From Priestia megaterium (GTDB taxonomy: Bacteria; Bacillota; Bacilli; Bacillales; Bacillaceae_H), in contig NZ_CP085442.1 of the NCBI RefSeq assembly GCF_023824195.1, positions 2,766,001 to 2,830,000 of the forward strand: a stretch of DNA of 64,000 nt. Direction: 5' to 3'. Positions 26,029 to 35,133 of this stretch are shown piece after piece. How positions within the stretch are numbered: position 1 is the first letter of the stretch; each line of letters opens with the position of its first letter. Under the pieces are notes generated by a model, which did no database searches, was not told the origin of the DNA, and saw nothing but the letters and a program-made list of their open reading frames with translations. A program made the position numbers and the translations under genes.

Positions 26029-27645
26029 TTAAAAGATTCGTTTTAACCATTTTTGAATGAGCGATGGCTCTTTGAATTCTTCATTAAAGCTAATATCTTC
26101 TAGCCAATGTATATCGAAATATTTTTCTTCGACAAACGCTTCTATATCTATTTGACCGGTCGGATTAAAAAGAACAATATCAACGCCAAATTCATTTAAC
26201 AGAAGCAGTAAAGCTGCATCTTCACGCGTAAACGTTTCATGTTCATTTCCGTGATAAATAATTACCCGAGGGACGTGCTGCGTATAATCAAATTTTTGAA
26301 GCATGCGAAGCACGTTGTTTGGAAGCTTCAAAGACTGATTAAACAAGTACATTTGATGCTGATACGCATCTTCATGATCCAACCGAAGGAGCTTTGAATG
26401 TGCACAATATCTGGAAATGGCTGCAGCTAGCCCTTGCTGAAGCCCGATAGGCAGTTCTTTATAGCGCCACCAGTTGCTTTCAATCATTTTATCAGGACTG
26501 AGCGTTCCATCACTTCCGAGAGCTCCTTGATAGTGAAAGTGATTATTTCCTTCTATTTTTTTGGCAAAAGGAACAGAATCAACAGGCAGAGCTAACTCAT
26601 TTTCCGTTTGCATGAGCTCATGCACTTTACTCCAGTACTCTTTTCGGTTTTTAGAAATACCAAGTACTTTTGAAAATAGGACCGGCACGTGGACATATGG
26701 CTTTGACACTTCAAAATTAGGACGGATAAACGCCCGTTCTCTCATTAATAAAAAGATCTCATCATACGTCGTTTTGAGAGTAACTGAAGTTGGAAAATAC
26801 GAACGAAATTGCCAAGGTTTATACAGCATGGACTCCTCTGAATGAAGCACTTGCTCAATTTCTTGAGACGCTCTAAATGCTACCGTACCTTTTCGAACCG
26901 GTTTATCCGTTGGAAAAGGTACAAGCGAGCTAGTAGAAGGAAACGTATAAACTGTTGTTAAATGTTGATTCTTATCTACTTCTTTTAAATTATCCTTTCC
27001 CTCTGGATGAAAGGTAAGGACGTCAAAACCTAGTAAAATTAAATAATAGAGAAAATACTGCTCGCTTTTATTTGCATCTCCGTACCACATGATGCGAGGC
27101 ACGTGTTCAGGAAATGCTTTATCCAGCAGCCAAGGTTTTACATGATTCCACTGCCACTTTATTAAATCGATTAATACGCGTTGAAAATGCTCGTCCATAA
27201 AGCCCTCTGCATGCTGTTCTTTAAAACACGTTAACGTTTCAATAAATTTTTCACGTACTCTTCTATGTATAGCGGGACTTTCTGACTTTACGATCAGCTT
27301 TTTTCCTTCTAAAAAAGCAAACAGTCGATTGACAGAAAGGCCGCGTTCTTCTTGATTAATTTTAAGGATGGTTTGTACTTCTTTTAATCTATCATTCGAA
27401 ATGGACTTATCAAGCTTATCGTGCAGGACAAGGATCGATGATGATGAATGTGCAAGTTCATAAAGAAAAGCTGCGTACTCGTCCGCATCAAGATGAGTGC
27501 CTAAATACCTTCCCGCCACTTGCTTATAGGAAGTTTGCTGCTCATTTTGTATAAAGTCACCTCGCAGAGAAACATCTTTAGAAAAAAGAGAAGTTCCATT
27601 CTGCTCGTTAAGATTAATGATATGAGGATCAATTAGTTTACTCAC
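26029..27645 (-). CDS. yceG: YceG-like protein of the ter stress operon
   Basis: A 538-residue cytosolic protein equivalent to Bacillus subtilis YceG, which sits between the TerD genes and yceH. Two repeated halves are visible: PRIMWYGDANKSEQYFLYYL with LLGFDVLTFHPEGK, and PRVIIYHGNEHETFTREDAA with LLNEFGVDIVLFNPTGQ. Each half ends in a similar Rossmann-like strand-loop. Families of this kind are predicted to belong to a biosynthetic module coupled to Ter proteins; the reaction is unknown. Confidence 0.83.
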   Translation of the reverse strand: MSKLIDPHIINLNEQNGTSLFSKDVSLRGDFIQNEQQTSYKQVAGRYLGTHLDADEYAAFLYELAHSSSSILVLHDKLDKSISNDRLKEVQTILKINQEERGLSVNRLFAFLEGKKLIVKSESPAIHRRVREKFIETLTCFKEQHAEGFMDEHFQRVLIDLIKWQWNHVKPWLLDKAFPEHVPRIMWYGDANKSEQYFLYYLILLGFDVLTFHPEGKDNLKEVDKNQHLTTVYTFPSTSSLVPFPTDKPVRKGTVAFRASQEIEQVLHSEESMLYKPWQFRSYFPTSVTLKTTYDEIFLLMRERAFIRPNFEVSKPYVHVPVLFSKVLGISKNRKEYWSKVHELMQTENELALPVDSVPFAKKIEGNNHFHYQGALGSDGTLSPDKMIESNWWRYKELPIGLQQGLAAAISRYCAHSKLLRLDHEDAYQHQMYLFNQSLKLPNNVLRMLQKFDYTQHVPRVIIYHGNEHETFTREDAALLLLLNEFGVDIVLFNPTGQIDIEAFVEEKYFDIHWLEDISFNEEFKEPSLIQKWLKRIF

Positions 27646-27682
27646 GCCTTACAGCTCCTTTCTTTTCAGACATATACATGCT

Positions 27683-27720
27683 AAAAAGAAAGGGTACTTG
27701 TTAAAGCACCCTTTCTTTTT
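27683..27720 (-). terminator. Internal terminator/attenuator in the ter operon
   Basis: AAAAAGAAAGGGT / ACCCTTTCTTTTT stem between the last TerD gene and YceG, the place where a TerC gene (yceF) would be expected. It probably lowers expression of the downstream pair. Confidence 0.8.
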
Positions 27721-27739
27721 CATTTATCCCATGCCTTTT

Positions 27740-28318
27740 TTATACGGATAATCCGTAGTTGCGGCAAAGGTCGGCCAAGCCACCGGAAAATCCGCTGCCA
27801 ATGGCATTAAACTTCCAGTCGTTTCCGTGCTTGTATAGCTCGCATACAACGACAGCTGTTTCAATTGAAAAATCTTCGCCTAAATCGTAACGAAGCACTT
27901 CTTCATTTGTTTCAGCGTCTATCAGACGAACAAACGCGTTGGATACTTGTCCAAAGTTTTGTCCGCGAGCATCTGCGTCGTGAATCGTGACGCTAATTCC
28001 GATTTTTTCAACGTGGTCAGGAAGAAGGGAAAAATCAACGGCTATTTGCTCATCGTCTCCATCTCCTGCACCTGTACGGTTGTCACCGGTATGCTCCACA
28101 GCTCCATTTGGACTTTTTAAATTGTTGTAAAAAACAAACTCCTCTTCATTTACAACCTGACTTGATTTGTTAGCTAAAAATGCACATGCATCTAAATCGA
28201 AATCCTGAGATCCAGCATATTTATTTGTATCCCATCCAAGACCTACTATTACTTTTGTTAATCCTGGATTTGTTTTGGTTAGGTCAATGCGCTGACCTTT
28301 TGATAAAGAAATTGACAT
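27740..28318 (-). CDS. TerD-family stress protein (copy 3)
   Basis: A 192-residue calcium-binding TerD protein. [40 protein letters not shown] and [20 protein letters not shown] are the family motifs; the acidic DLDA and DGDDEQ loops bind Ca2+ in characterised members. I start at ATG 28318 with GGAGGATG upstream; an in-frame extension to 28432 overlaps the previous gene. TerD proteins take part in tellurite and general envelope stress response. Confidence 0.9.
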   Translation of the reverse strand: MSISLSKGQRIDLTKTNPGLTKVIVGLGWDTNKYAGSQDFDLDACAFLANKSSQVVNEEEFVFYNNLKSPNGAVEHTGDNRTGAGDGDDEQIAVDFSLLPDHVEKIGISVTIHDADARGQNFGQVSNAFVRLIDAETNEEVLRYDLGEDFSIETAVVVCELYKHGNDWKFNAIGSGFSGGLADLCRNYGLSV

Positions 28319-28353
28319 AAAAACATCCTCCGTACGTTTTCTTACTTCAATGA

Positions 28354-28932
28354 TTAGGCGTTTAAACCAAAATCGTTTACAAGTGCCGCTAAGCCACCTT
28401 GATAGCCGCTGCCAATGGCATTGAACTTCCACTCTCCACCGTGTCGGTACAGCTCGCCTACCACAACCGCTGTTTCAATCGAGAAATCTTCACCTAAATC
28501 ATAACGAATTAACTCTTCGTCATTTGTTGCATTTAAAATACGAACGTAGGCGTTGCTTACCTGGCCGAAGTTTTGACCGCGTGCTTCCGCTTCATGAATG
28601 GTAATGGTAAACGCGATACGTTCAATAGATTGAGGCACATTTTTCAAATCTACTTGAACCTGCTCATCGTCTCCTTCACCTACGCCTGTACGGTTATCTC
28701 CGGTATGCTCAACCGCTCCGTTTGCACCCGTCGTATTATTGTAAAAAATAAAATCAGATTCTGAAGCACATTTTCCCGCTCCGTTTAATAAAAAGACAGA
28801 TGAATCTAAATCAAAATCGTTTCCACCATCATACTTATTTACATCCCATCCAAGACCTACTACTACGTTTGTTAATCCTGGATTCGTTTTTGTTAAATCT
28901 ACTTTTTGTCCTTTTGAAAGATTAATAGCCAT
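28354..28932 (-). CDS. TerD-family stress protein (copy 2)
   Basis: A 192-residue TerD paralogue with the same length and motifs as the gene downstream: [32 protein letters not shown] and [14 protein letters not shown]. The closeness of copies 2 and 3 suggests a recent tandem duplication. It lies 24 bases after copy 1 in the same transcript. Confidence 0.9.
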   Translation of the reverse strand: MAINLSKGQKVDLTKTNPGLTNVVVGLGWDVNKYDGGNDFDLDSSVFLLNGAGKCASESDFIFYNNTTGANGAVEHTGDNRTGVGEGDDEQVQVDLKNVPQSIERIAFTITIHEAEARGQNFGQVSNAYVRILNATNDEELIRYDLGEDFSIETAVVVGELYRHGGEWKFNAIGSGYQGGLAALVNDFGLNA

Positions 28933-28956
28933 TTCGTTTCCCTCTTTTCAAGTTGT

Positions 28957-29553
28957 TTATTTTGTATATTTATTTGCAATTTCTCCTAATCCGGTATCTC
29001 TCGTTGCATCTCCAGTTGCTGAAAACTTCCATTCATTCCCGTCTCGGTAAATTTCACCTGCAAATAGAGCGGTTGCTCCTGAATGGTCTTCAGATAGATT
29101 AAAGTAGACAAGCTCTTCGTTTTTAGCGCTGTCTACAACGCGAATAAACGCATTTTTAATCATACCGAAATCTTGGTTTCGCTCAACACACTGATAGATG
29201 TTGACCACAAACACAAGTTTATGTACGTTTCCAGGAACCTTTTTTAAATCAACAAAAATTTGTTCATCGTCTCCTTCACCTGCTCCGGTAAGGTTATCGC
29301 CTGAATGCTTAACGCTCCCGCAGTTACTGTGACGATTTCCAAAATACACAACGGCTGAGTTACTTACAAGCTTATCGTTTGAATTTAGCATAAGAACAGA
29401 TGCATCACAGTCGATACTTGGTCCGTTTCTTCCGAAACCAAAAAAGCTGCGTTTTTTTACAGGATCCCATCCTAATCCAACTGTAATAGAAGATAGGCCT
29501 TCTCTTCCTTTTGTTAAATCAATTTTTTGACCTTTTTGTAGATTAATAGCCAC
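28957..29553 (-). CDS. TerD-family stress protein (copy 1, divergent)
   Basis: A 198-residue TerD protein more distant from the other two. It has an insertion after the first strand (KKRSFFGFGRNGPSIDCDAS) and keeps GAGEGDDEQIFVDL, like YceC-type members. It is the first gene of the operon, so the promoter lies in 29560-29700. In Bacillus subtilis the equivalent operon answers to stress sigma factors; I could not identify a clear extracytoplasmic sigma site here. Confidence 0.88.
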   Translation of the reverse strand: MAINLQKGQKIDLTKGREGLSSITVGLGWDPVKKRSFFGFGRNGPSIDCDASVLMLNSNDKLVSNSAVVYFGNRHSNCGSVKHSGDNLTGAGEGDDEQIFVDLKKVPGNVHKLVFVVNIYQCVERNQDFGMIKNAFIRVVDSAKNEELVYFNLSEDHSGATALFAGEIYRDGNEWKFSATGDATRDTGLGEIANKYTK

Positions 29554-29786
29554 TTTTATTTACTCCTTTACTGTAACGAACACATTCTTTTTAAGGTTCT
29601 ATATAGTTCTATATCATAGCGCAGATAAATGAAAAAATAGTGAAATCTTTTATACCATTTTTAACGTTTACGTAAATCTTCTTTCCATGGAAAGAATACC
29701 ACAATTTGGTGATTTCTTCAAAAATTAAGCTGTCTGTTATGGCGTAAATTAATTGATTTAAAGTTTGAAAGTGAAGATAATCTACT

Positions 29787-29838
29787 AAAAAAAGACTGTC
29801 TCTAAACCGGAAATCCGAGTTATGAGACAGTCTTTTTT
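29787..29838 (-). terminator. Terminator of yfkN
   Basis: AAAAAAGACTGTCTC / GAGACAGTCTTTTTT stem immediately after the stop codon. Confidence 0.9.
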
Positions 29839-29841
29839 GGC

Positions 29842-32800
29842 TTATTGAGCTATTTTTAAAGTAGGTTCTTGCTGTTCAGCTGTTTTAGCAGCTGCCACGT
29901 TTTGAATACGGCCTTCAGCTTGGTATTCAAACGGGCTGTTAAGTGTTTTAATATAGTTTACCGTTGCCTGTAAATCTTCTGGTCCCACTTCCATATCTGA
30001 AGAAAGTGCGCCAATACCGTATTTTTCATTTCCGTACATATAGTTATTGACTACTACTGTGTATTCTTTTTCTTTGTCAATTTTACTTCCATCTGGAAGC
30101 GTGATATCGACTACTTTATTCGTGCTTCCATCCCACGTATAGTTAAAGCCTGCAATATGGAAATCTAGTCCGGATGATGTAATTTGATTGTTTAACACCG
30201 TTTCTAAATCCGCTCCGCTTAGCTTTACTTTATTTAAGACGTTGCCAAACGGCTGAATCGCAAACAAATCACCATATGTCACGTCACCAGCACCAAGCTG
30301 TGAACGAACGCCTCCGCCATTCATTAAAGCAAAGTCAGCGTTCATTTCTGCTTTCATACCGTCAGCAATTAAGTTTCCAAGCGCGATATCGCCTGTTGGC
30401 CCGCTAGACGGATAGCCTTTTGCCAAATCTGTAGATGACTTCCCAACCACTTCTGCTTTAATAGGTGCTGCTAAGTCTTCGTACTTTTTCATAATGCTTG
30501 AAACTTCAGGATCTGGCGTATAGTCTTTCTGATACACGGTCACAATTTTTGCATCTTTTTTTACGACGTCACCCGTATTATCAATTTCAACATCTACGTC
30601 AGAAAACGCTGAACCGTATGAATAAGCTTGAACAATTAGTTTGTCATCTACTACTTTGTTATTGTATACGTGATTGTGAGCTGAAAAGATAACGTCAACT
30701 TCATCATCAACTTTTTTAGCTATATCCGCTGCATCAAATTCAGTAGGTGTACCGTTTTGATTAGATGGATTATGAGCAAGTACCACAATTGCTTTGATAC
30801 CTTGCTTTTTCAACTCTGCAGTATATTTATCAATCGCTTCTGCTTCGTCTGTAATTTTTAAGTTTTCATTTCCTTTACGAACGATCATGCTTGGCGTTTC
30901 TTGTGTTACAACGCCGATGAAGCCGATTTTCTTGCCGCCTACTTCTTTTATTGCATAAGGTTCTGTAATTAATTTATTAGTTGAAGTATCATAAGCATTT
31001 GCCGCTACAACCGGGAAATTCATGCCGTCGTAGCCTTTTGTTCCTTTCGTATGATCTCCGCCTTCAATCATACGATGAAGCTCAGCAATGCCTTCATCAA
31101 ACTCATGATTTCCAAGCGTGCCTACATCAAAGCCAAGTGATTCCATCACTTCAACCGTTGGCTCATCTTGAAACAGCGCTGAAACTAACGGGCTTCCGCC
31201 AATCATATCTCCTGCATGAACTAAAAGCGTATTCGGATTTTCTGCTTCTTGTTTACGGATAGCTGCTGCTGTATATTTCATATTTCCAGCTAAAAGCGTT
31301 TGGCCATTTGAATTGATTTTTGTATCTGTATCGAGCTGACCATGCAGGTCGTTCATCCCTAACAGCTGAATCTTTGTATTATCTTTTGATTCGCCGTTTA
31401 AATTAATTTTGTAAATACCAAATCCTTTGTCATCCGTTTTATTTGTATACGTAATGTTACTTCCTTCAGTTAAATAGCTTTCTCCGCGCGGTGAGCTTGT
31501 GAACGTCACGTTAGCCGTTCCGTTAATTGGTGCAATGGACCAGTTATCGTCAGCTGTTGGCGTGATTTCTTTTTGCTCTGTAATGTAGTCCATTAAAATT
31601 TGACGGTTTTCATCCGCTGAATCCACTACAAGCTCGCTTCCTTTGAGACCAGGGAAATTTCCACCTCCGCCAGCTCGGTAGTTATTTGTCACAACGATAA
31701 ACTCTTGGTTTGGATCAACAGGTTTACCGTTATACGTTAAGTTAACAACGCGGCTTGAATCTTCGTGAATCACGTTTCCATTCACATCGTATTTTGCTGG
31801 TTTTGTTACGTCGATTTGGTATTGAACGCCGTCAATGACGTCAAAATTGTAAACAGGGAAGCTTGGGTTTAATAATTCCTGCTCTTCTGTTTTATTCGGT
31901 GTAATTTGATTAAATTTACCCGCAGACATTTCAATCCAGTCTTTTACAACAGAACCTTTTACTTTAACGGCTTTTAATGTGTTGTCATATAGATACAGGT
32001 CGCCAGCGCTTCGAATTGTTAAGTCACCTTTTTTAATTTCCGTATATTCATCTACGCCGTTTCTTCCTGCTTTAAAAGGTGCTCCGACTGATAAAATTGG
32101 AAGGTCTTTATATTCCGGCTTGTTTTGAGAAACGTATTTTTCTACGTAATCTTTTTGTGCGTTTGTCACAACTTGAATAGATGGATCATCTTGCACAAGA
32201 GAAAAATAGCTGTGGATATCATCCGTTGTTTTACCGATTGGTGTATTCACATATTTCACCGTTGCATCGTGATCTTTTTGAACTGCTTTAACAACGCCTT
32301 TATCCGGTTCTACCGTACTTTGCGTAACCGTTTTCCCTGACGCGTCTTTTACGTCTTTATACGTTTCACGCGTGGATGATTGAGAGCTTACTACTTTCCA
32401 TTTTCCTTTTTCTTCTTTTAACGTTAAGTCAATTAAACCAAGTGACCCTCCGCCATAACCTGCTTGAACAGCCGGAACGCCGTTGATCGTTCCTTTTGCA
32501 TTATCAACGCCAGGAAGAGGTTTTTTATCTGCTCCGAGGAACAAACCGTCTAGCGAAGCTTCCGTTTTAGCAGGGAAGACTTTATGCGTGTGTGAAAACG
32601 TAATAGCATCAATGCCTTTTACTTCACTTAATGAGTAAATGACATCTTCCGTATTTTGCTTGTTGCCGCTAAATCCAGAGTGAGCCATTGCAACAACTAC
32701 GTCCGCACCTTTTTTCTTCATTTCTGGAATGTACTTATTGGCTGTTTCAACAATACCTTTTGTAATGACTTTTCCATCAAGATTTGCTTTATCCCAGTCG

Positions 32801-33480
32801 TTGATTTGAGGAGGCACAAAGCCAATAAAACCCACTTTAATCGTTCGTTTCTTACCGTTTTCATCAACAACTTTTTTATTCATAATTTTATACGGCGTAA
32901 ATTTGTTTTTGTCGTTTTTCGGGTTGTTGTCATGATCGTCAACGTAGACATTGGCATTTATGTAAGGGAAGTTCGCATCGTTGTAGGCTTCTTTTAAGAA
33001 GTCTAATCCATAGTTGAACTCATGATTTCCAAGCGTTGCAATATCATAATCCAGCTGATTCATCGCTTTAAATACAGGATGAACTTCGCCTTTTTTTGAC
33101 GGATCAATCTTGGCTTTATACGTGCCTAGAGGGGTTCCTTGAATGAGGTCTCCGTTATCTACTAATAAGCTGTTTTTTACTTCTTTTCGAGCATTTTTAA
33201 TTAAAGTAGCGGTTTTAGCTAAACCCACTTTTTCATAAGGAGCGTCTTTGAAATAATCATAGTTTAATAGATTTGTATGAACATCAGTTGTTTCCATCAG
33301 GCGTATGTTCACAAGCGCATCTTTTTTATTGTGGCCTTGATGCTTGCTTTGCTGTGAGCTTTGTCCTGGATGACGTTCTTCCGCTCCTGCCTGTGTAGTT
33401 AAAAGAGGCATAGATAATAGAGAAAGTGCCAGTGATGTGGATAGGATTTTCTTCGTTTTACTGCGTGTATTCTTTTGCAT
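29842..33480 (-). CDS. yfkN: Secreted bifunctional 2',3'-cyclic-nucleotide phosphodiesterase / 5'-nucleotidase
   Basis: A 1212-residue extracellular enzyme that releases phosphate from nucleotides. A signal peptide (about residues 1-33, ending LTTQAGA) is followed by two metallophosphatase-nucleotidase modules. The first has METTDVHTNLL near 62 and GNHEFNYGLDF near 150. The second has LLGMNDLHGQLDTDT near 712 and GNHEFDEGI near 793; each is followed by a 5'-nucleotidase C-domain (NNYRAGGGGNFP; NNYMYG). The Bacillus subtilis homologue ends in a sortase anchor; this one ends AEQQEPTLKIAQ with no LPxTG or membrane tail. An upstream array resembling a PhoP box suggests phosphate control. Confidence 0.92.
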   Translation of the reverse strand: MQKNTRSKTKKILSTSLALSLLSMPLLTTQAGAEERHPGQSSQQSKHQGHNKKDALVNIRLMETTDVHTNLLNYDYFKDAPYEKVGLAKTATLIKNARKEVKNSLLVDNGDLIQGTPLGTYKAKIDPSKKGEVHPVFKAMNQLDYDIATLGNHEFNYGLDFLKEAYNDANFPYINANVYVDDHDNNPKNDKNKFTPYKIMNKKVVDENGKKRTIKVGFIGFVPPQINDWDKANLDGKVITKGIVETANKYIPEMKKKGADVVVAMAHSGFSGNKQNTEDVIYSLSEVKGIDAITFSHTHKVFPAKTEASLDGLFLGADKKPLPGVDNAKGTINGVPAVQAGYGGGSLGLIDLTLKEEKGKWKVVSSQSSTRETYKDVKDASGKTVTQSTVEPDKGVVKAVQKDHDATVKYVNTPIGKTTDDIHSYFSLVQDDPSIQVVTNAQKDYVEKYVSQNKPEYKDLPILSVGAPFKAGRNGVDEYTEIKKGDLTIRSAGDLYLYDNTLKAVKVKGSVVKDWIEMSAGKFNQITPNKTEEQELLNPSFPVYNFDVIDGVQYQIDVTKPAKYDVNGNVIHEDSSRVVNLTYNGKPVDPNQEFIVVTNNYRAGGGGNFPGLKGSELVVDSADENRQILMDYITEQKEITPTADDNWSIAPINGTANVTFTSSPRGESYLTEGSNITYTNKTDDKGFGIYKINLNGESKDNTKIQLLGMNDLHGQLDTDTKINSNGQTLLAGNMKYTAAAIRKQEAENPNTLLVHAGDMIGGSPLVSALFQDEPTVEVMESLGFDVGTLGNHEFDEGIAELHRMIEGGDHTKGTKGYDGMNFPVVAANAYDTSTNKLITEPYAIKEVGGKKIGFIGVVTQETPSMIVRKGNENLKITDEAEAIDKYTAELKKQGIKAIVVLAHNPSNQNGTPTEFDAADIAKKVDDEVDVIFSAHNHVYNNKVVDDKLIVQAYSYGSAFSDVDVEIDNTGDVVKKDAKIVTVYQKDYTPDPEVSSIMKKYEDLAAPIKAEVVGKSSTDLAKGYPSSGPTGDIALGNLIADGMKAEMNADFALMNGGGVRSQLGAGDVTYGDLFAIQPFGNVLNKVKLSGADLETVLNNQITSSGLDFHIAGFNYTWDGSTNKVVDITLPDGSKIDKEKEYTVVVNNYMYGNEKYGIGALSSDMEVGPEDLQATVNYIKTLNSPFEYQAEGRIQNVAAAKTAEQQEPTLKIAQ

Positions 33481-33586
33481 CTACCATTCACCTTTCAAGT
33501 AAGTTATCATCGCTATAAATCTAGCAACTGTTCAAAAATAGTATAGCAGAAAAGATTTATAAAGGATGTAAATTTTTTGATTTTTT

Positions 33587-33625
33587 AGTAAACCATTTGT
33601 ATGCGCTTTATTAACTTTTTGTAAA
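33587..33625 (-). promoter_or_regulatory. Pho-box-like array upstream of yfkN
   Basis: Read on the minus strand: TTTACA, TTAATA, CATACA, TTTACT, each separated by exactly 5 bases (starts at 33625, 33614, 33603, 33592). The PhoP consensus is TT(A/T/C)ACA repeated with 5-base spacers. A TATAAA hexamer lies about 25 bases downstream, fitting a Pho promoter. Confidence 0.65.
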
Positions 33626-33994
33626 CCGAAAAAATTTTTTTAGTTCCTCTCTTTAAAACCAAGGACTATAGTTTTTATTAATTGGATGAATCCTCCTTTT
33701 TAAATGAGTCTTATTACCTAATACATCAAGGTTCCCACGCCCTCTTTTAATTCAAAAGAAATTTATTTCAAGCGGTGTGTATATATGTACTATACATAGG
33801 ATATGAAAAGCAGACATTAAGTTTGTCACAGCTTCTAACAAAATTTCGTAGATGTAAAAAAGAAAGAGAAGGTTTTTGCCTTCTAATAAATAGATATATT
33901 TATATACTTTTACATTTATAACAAGAAAACGAGGTTGAGTCATAAGACATAACTACATCAATCGAATCTAAAGGCCAACAAAGAGGATCAATGA
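33626..33994. other. Non-coding gap
   Basis: A/T-rich DNA between the yfkN control region and the repeat element. Short frames on both strands lack ribosome sites and look random. No RNA gene seen. Confidence 0.5.
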
Positions 33995-34279
33995 GCTAGT
34001 ATGAATCGCTTGTGACACCGCTGTGGATTTCCGTGCAAGACTTCGCTTTCCGCGGGCGGCCGATGAGCCTCCTCGTCGCTTGCGCTCCTGCGGGGTCTCA
34101 TCTGTTCCGCTTTTCCCGCAGGAGTCTTCGTCTTGCCCTCCAATCCACAGCTAGAAGCACCTATACACGTGAAGCCTACGTTCACCCTACAAATGAAAAA
34201 ATCCGAACGAAGTTGATTCTCCATCAAGAATCTTGATTCATCGTTCGGATTTTCTTCAACTAACACACTTTTGTCCCAG
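33995..34279 (-). repeat. Dispersed hairpin repeat, copy A (full length)
   Basis: A structured element that ends 10 bases from the stop codon of the 34290 gene. It has an outer stem CTGTGGATT (34021-34029) / AATCCACAG (34142-34150), a nested GCAAGAC / GTCTTGC (34035-34041, 34130-34136), and a second terminator-like hairpin near 34195-34250 (AATCCGAACGA / TCGTTCGGATT) that points as a terminator on the minus strand. Related copies lie at 41109-41212 and 53751-53964. G+C is clearly higher than the flanks in the first half. Confidence 0.85.
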
Positions 34280-34289
34280 GCTTGTTTTC

Positions 34290-34736
34290 TTACTGACCTA
34301 ATTCTTTAATTTGGTTCATAATACTTGATACATCTTGAATTGATTGAAATAATTCACTGTTTTTTAGCGCTTCTGGATTGAAGCTGCCATCCTTTATATT
34401 GGCTTCATATGCTTCAATTCCACTAATGATTTTTTCATTTTGTTGAACAAGCTGATCGTGCACATCAGAAGCGACGTCAGGAGCTTTTGTTTTATTAAAT
34501 TCTTCAGCTTTCCCTTTCATTTCCTGCAGCTTTTGCTCTAGCTTTTTTATTGCCTCGTCGTCATTAACAGCTTTTTCCGCTAGAGGCGGTATTTCTTCAG
34601 CAAACTTTTGTGCTTCACTCACGTAATCTTTCGCATCGTTTGCGTAGTTCAAAGTACTGCTTGTATCTTCAAGAAAAGAACAGCCGCCGACCATAAAAAG
34701 AACAGCAGTTGATATCACTAGCATCCACTTTTTCAC
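34290..34736 (-). CDS. Small lipoprotein (DUF6376/YjcN-like)
   Basis: A 148-residue lipoprotein: signal peptide with lipobox LFMVGGC (Cys near residue 19), then an acidic, helical body (LNYANDAKDYVSEAQKFAEE). It resembles the DUF6376 family to which Bacillus subtilis YjcN belongs. It is anchored on the outer face of the membrane. It follows a tiny basic gene by 32 bases and probably shares its transcript. The function is unknown. Confidence 0.75.
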   Translation of the reverse strand: MKKWMLVISTAVLFMVGGCSFLEDTSSTLNYANDAKDYVSEAQKFAEEIPPLAEKAVNDDEAIKKLEQKLQEMKGKAEEFNKTKAPDVASDVHDQLVQQNEKIISGIEAYEANIKDGSFNPEALKNSELFQSIQDVSSIMNQIKELGQ

Positions 34737-34768
34737 TTAGCACTCAACCTCTCTTATTTTCTTTTCTG

Positions 34769-34879
34769 CTATCTTCTTTTCGATTTTCGTTTCTTTAACT
34801 CTTTCATAATAATGGGTACAGCTTTTTTTATTCCTTTTTTTACAGCGGGGCTTTTTAACAGTCTCGATAGTTTTGACAT
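34769..34879 (-). CDS. Tiny basic protein (36 residues)
   Basis: Frame MSKLSRLLKSPAVKKGIKKA...SKRR, with GAGGAG 7 bases before ATG 34879. Fifteen of 36 residues are Lys or Arg, and the middle could form an amphipathic helix. It sits between a strong terminator and the lipoprotein gene, so it is probably the first gene of that pair. No family recognised; it is too short for a domain call. Confidence 0.5.
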   Translation of the reverse strand: MSKLSRLLKSPAVKKGIKKAVPIIMKELKKRKSKRR

Positions 34880-34910
34880 TTTCAAGCTCCTCTCTCATTT
34901 TGAAATAACA

Positions 34911-34946
34911 AAAAACACCTTTACCACATTTGGTAAAGGTGTTTTT
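34911..34946. terminator. Terminator after the ABC transporter operon
   Basis: Perfect AACACCTTTACCA / TGGTAAAGGTGTT stem with a 4-base loop and flanking A and T runs, effective on both strands. A second, related hairpin (CCTTTACCAATGG / CATTGGCAAAGG) follows at about 34954-34981. Confidence 0.85.
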
Positions 34947-35133
34947 ATCCAGACCTTTACCAATGGCAACATTGGCAAAGGTCTCGCTAACAATTTGCAT
35001 TGTCAATAAAGCCGGAGATAATAATCTCGAAATGACGACTTTACTGCAAGAGCTACTCCCCTTTGAGCAAAACAGCATTTTTTGTTAACACAATCATAAC
35101 GCACGTTCCTGATTATCGTCAACTTATATGGAA

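Noticed and set aside
29554..29786. Extracytoplasmic sigma factor promoter before the ter operon
   Set aside because: No convincing AAC / CGTC pair with correct spacing; only an A/T-rich region and a partial palindrome near 29660-29675.
33988..34266. Open frames on both strands over the repeat element
   Set aside because: They follow the palindromic repeat, have no ribosome site, and the other copies of the repeat do not keep the frame.
34737..35078. A 113-codon minus-strand frame overlapping the tiny basic gene
   Set aside because: It reads through a perfect terminator hairpin, has an unlikely composition, and its last third is an out-of-frame shadow of the tiny gene.
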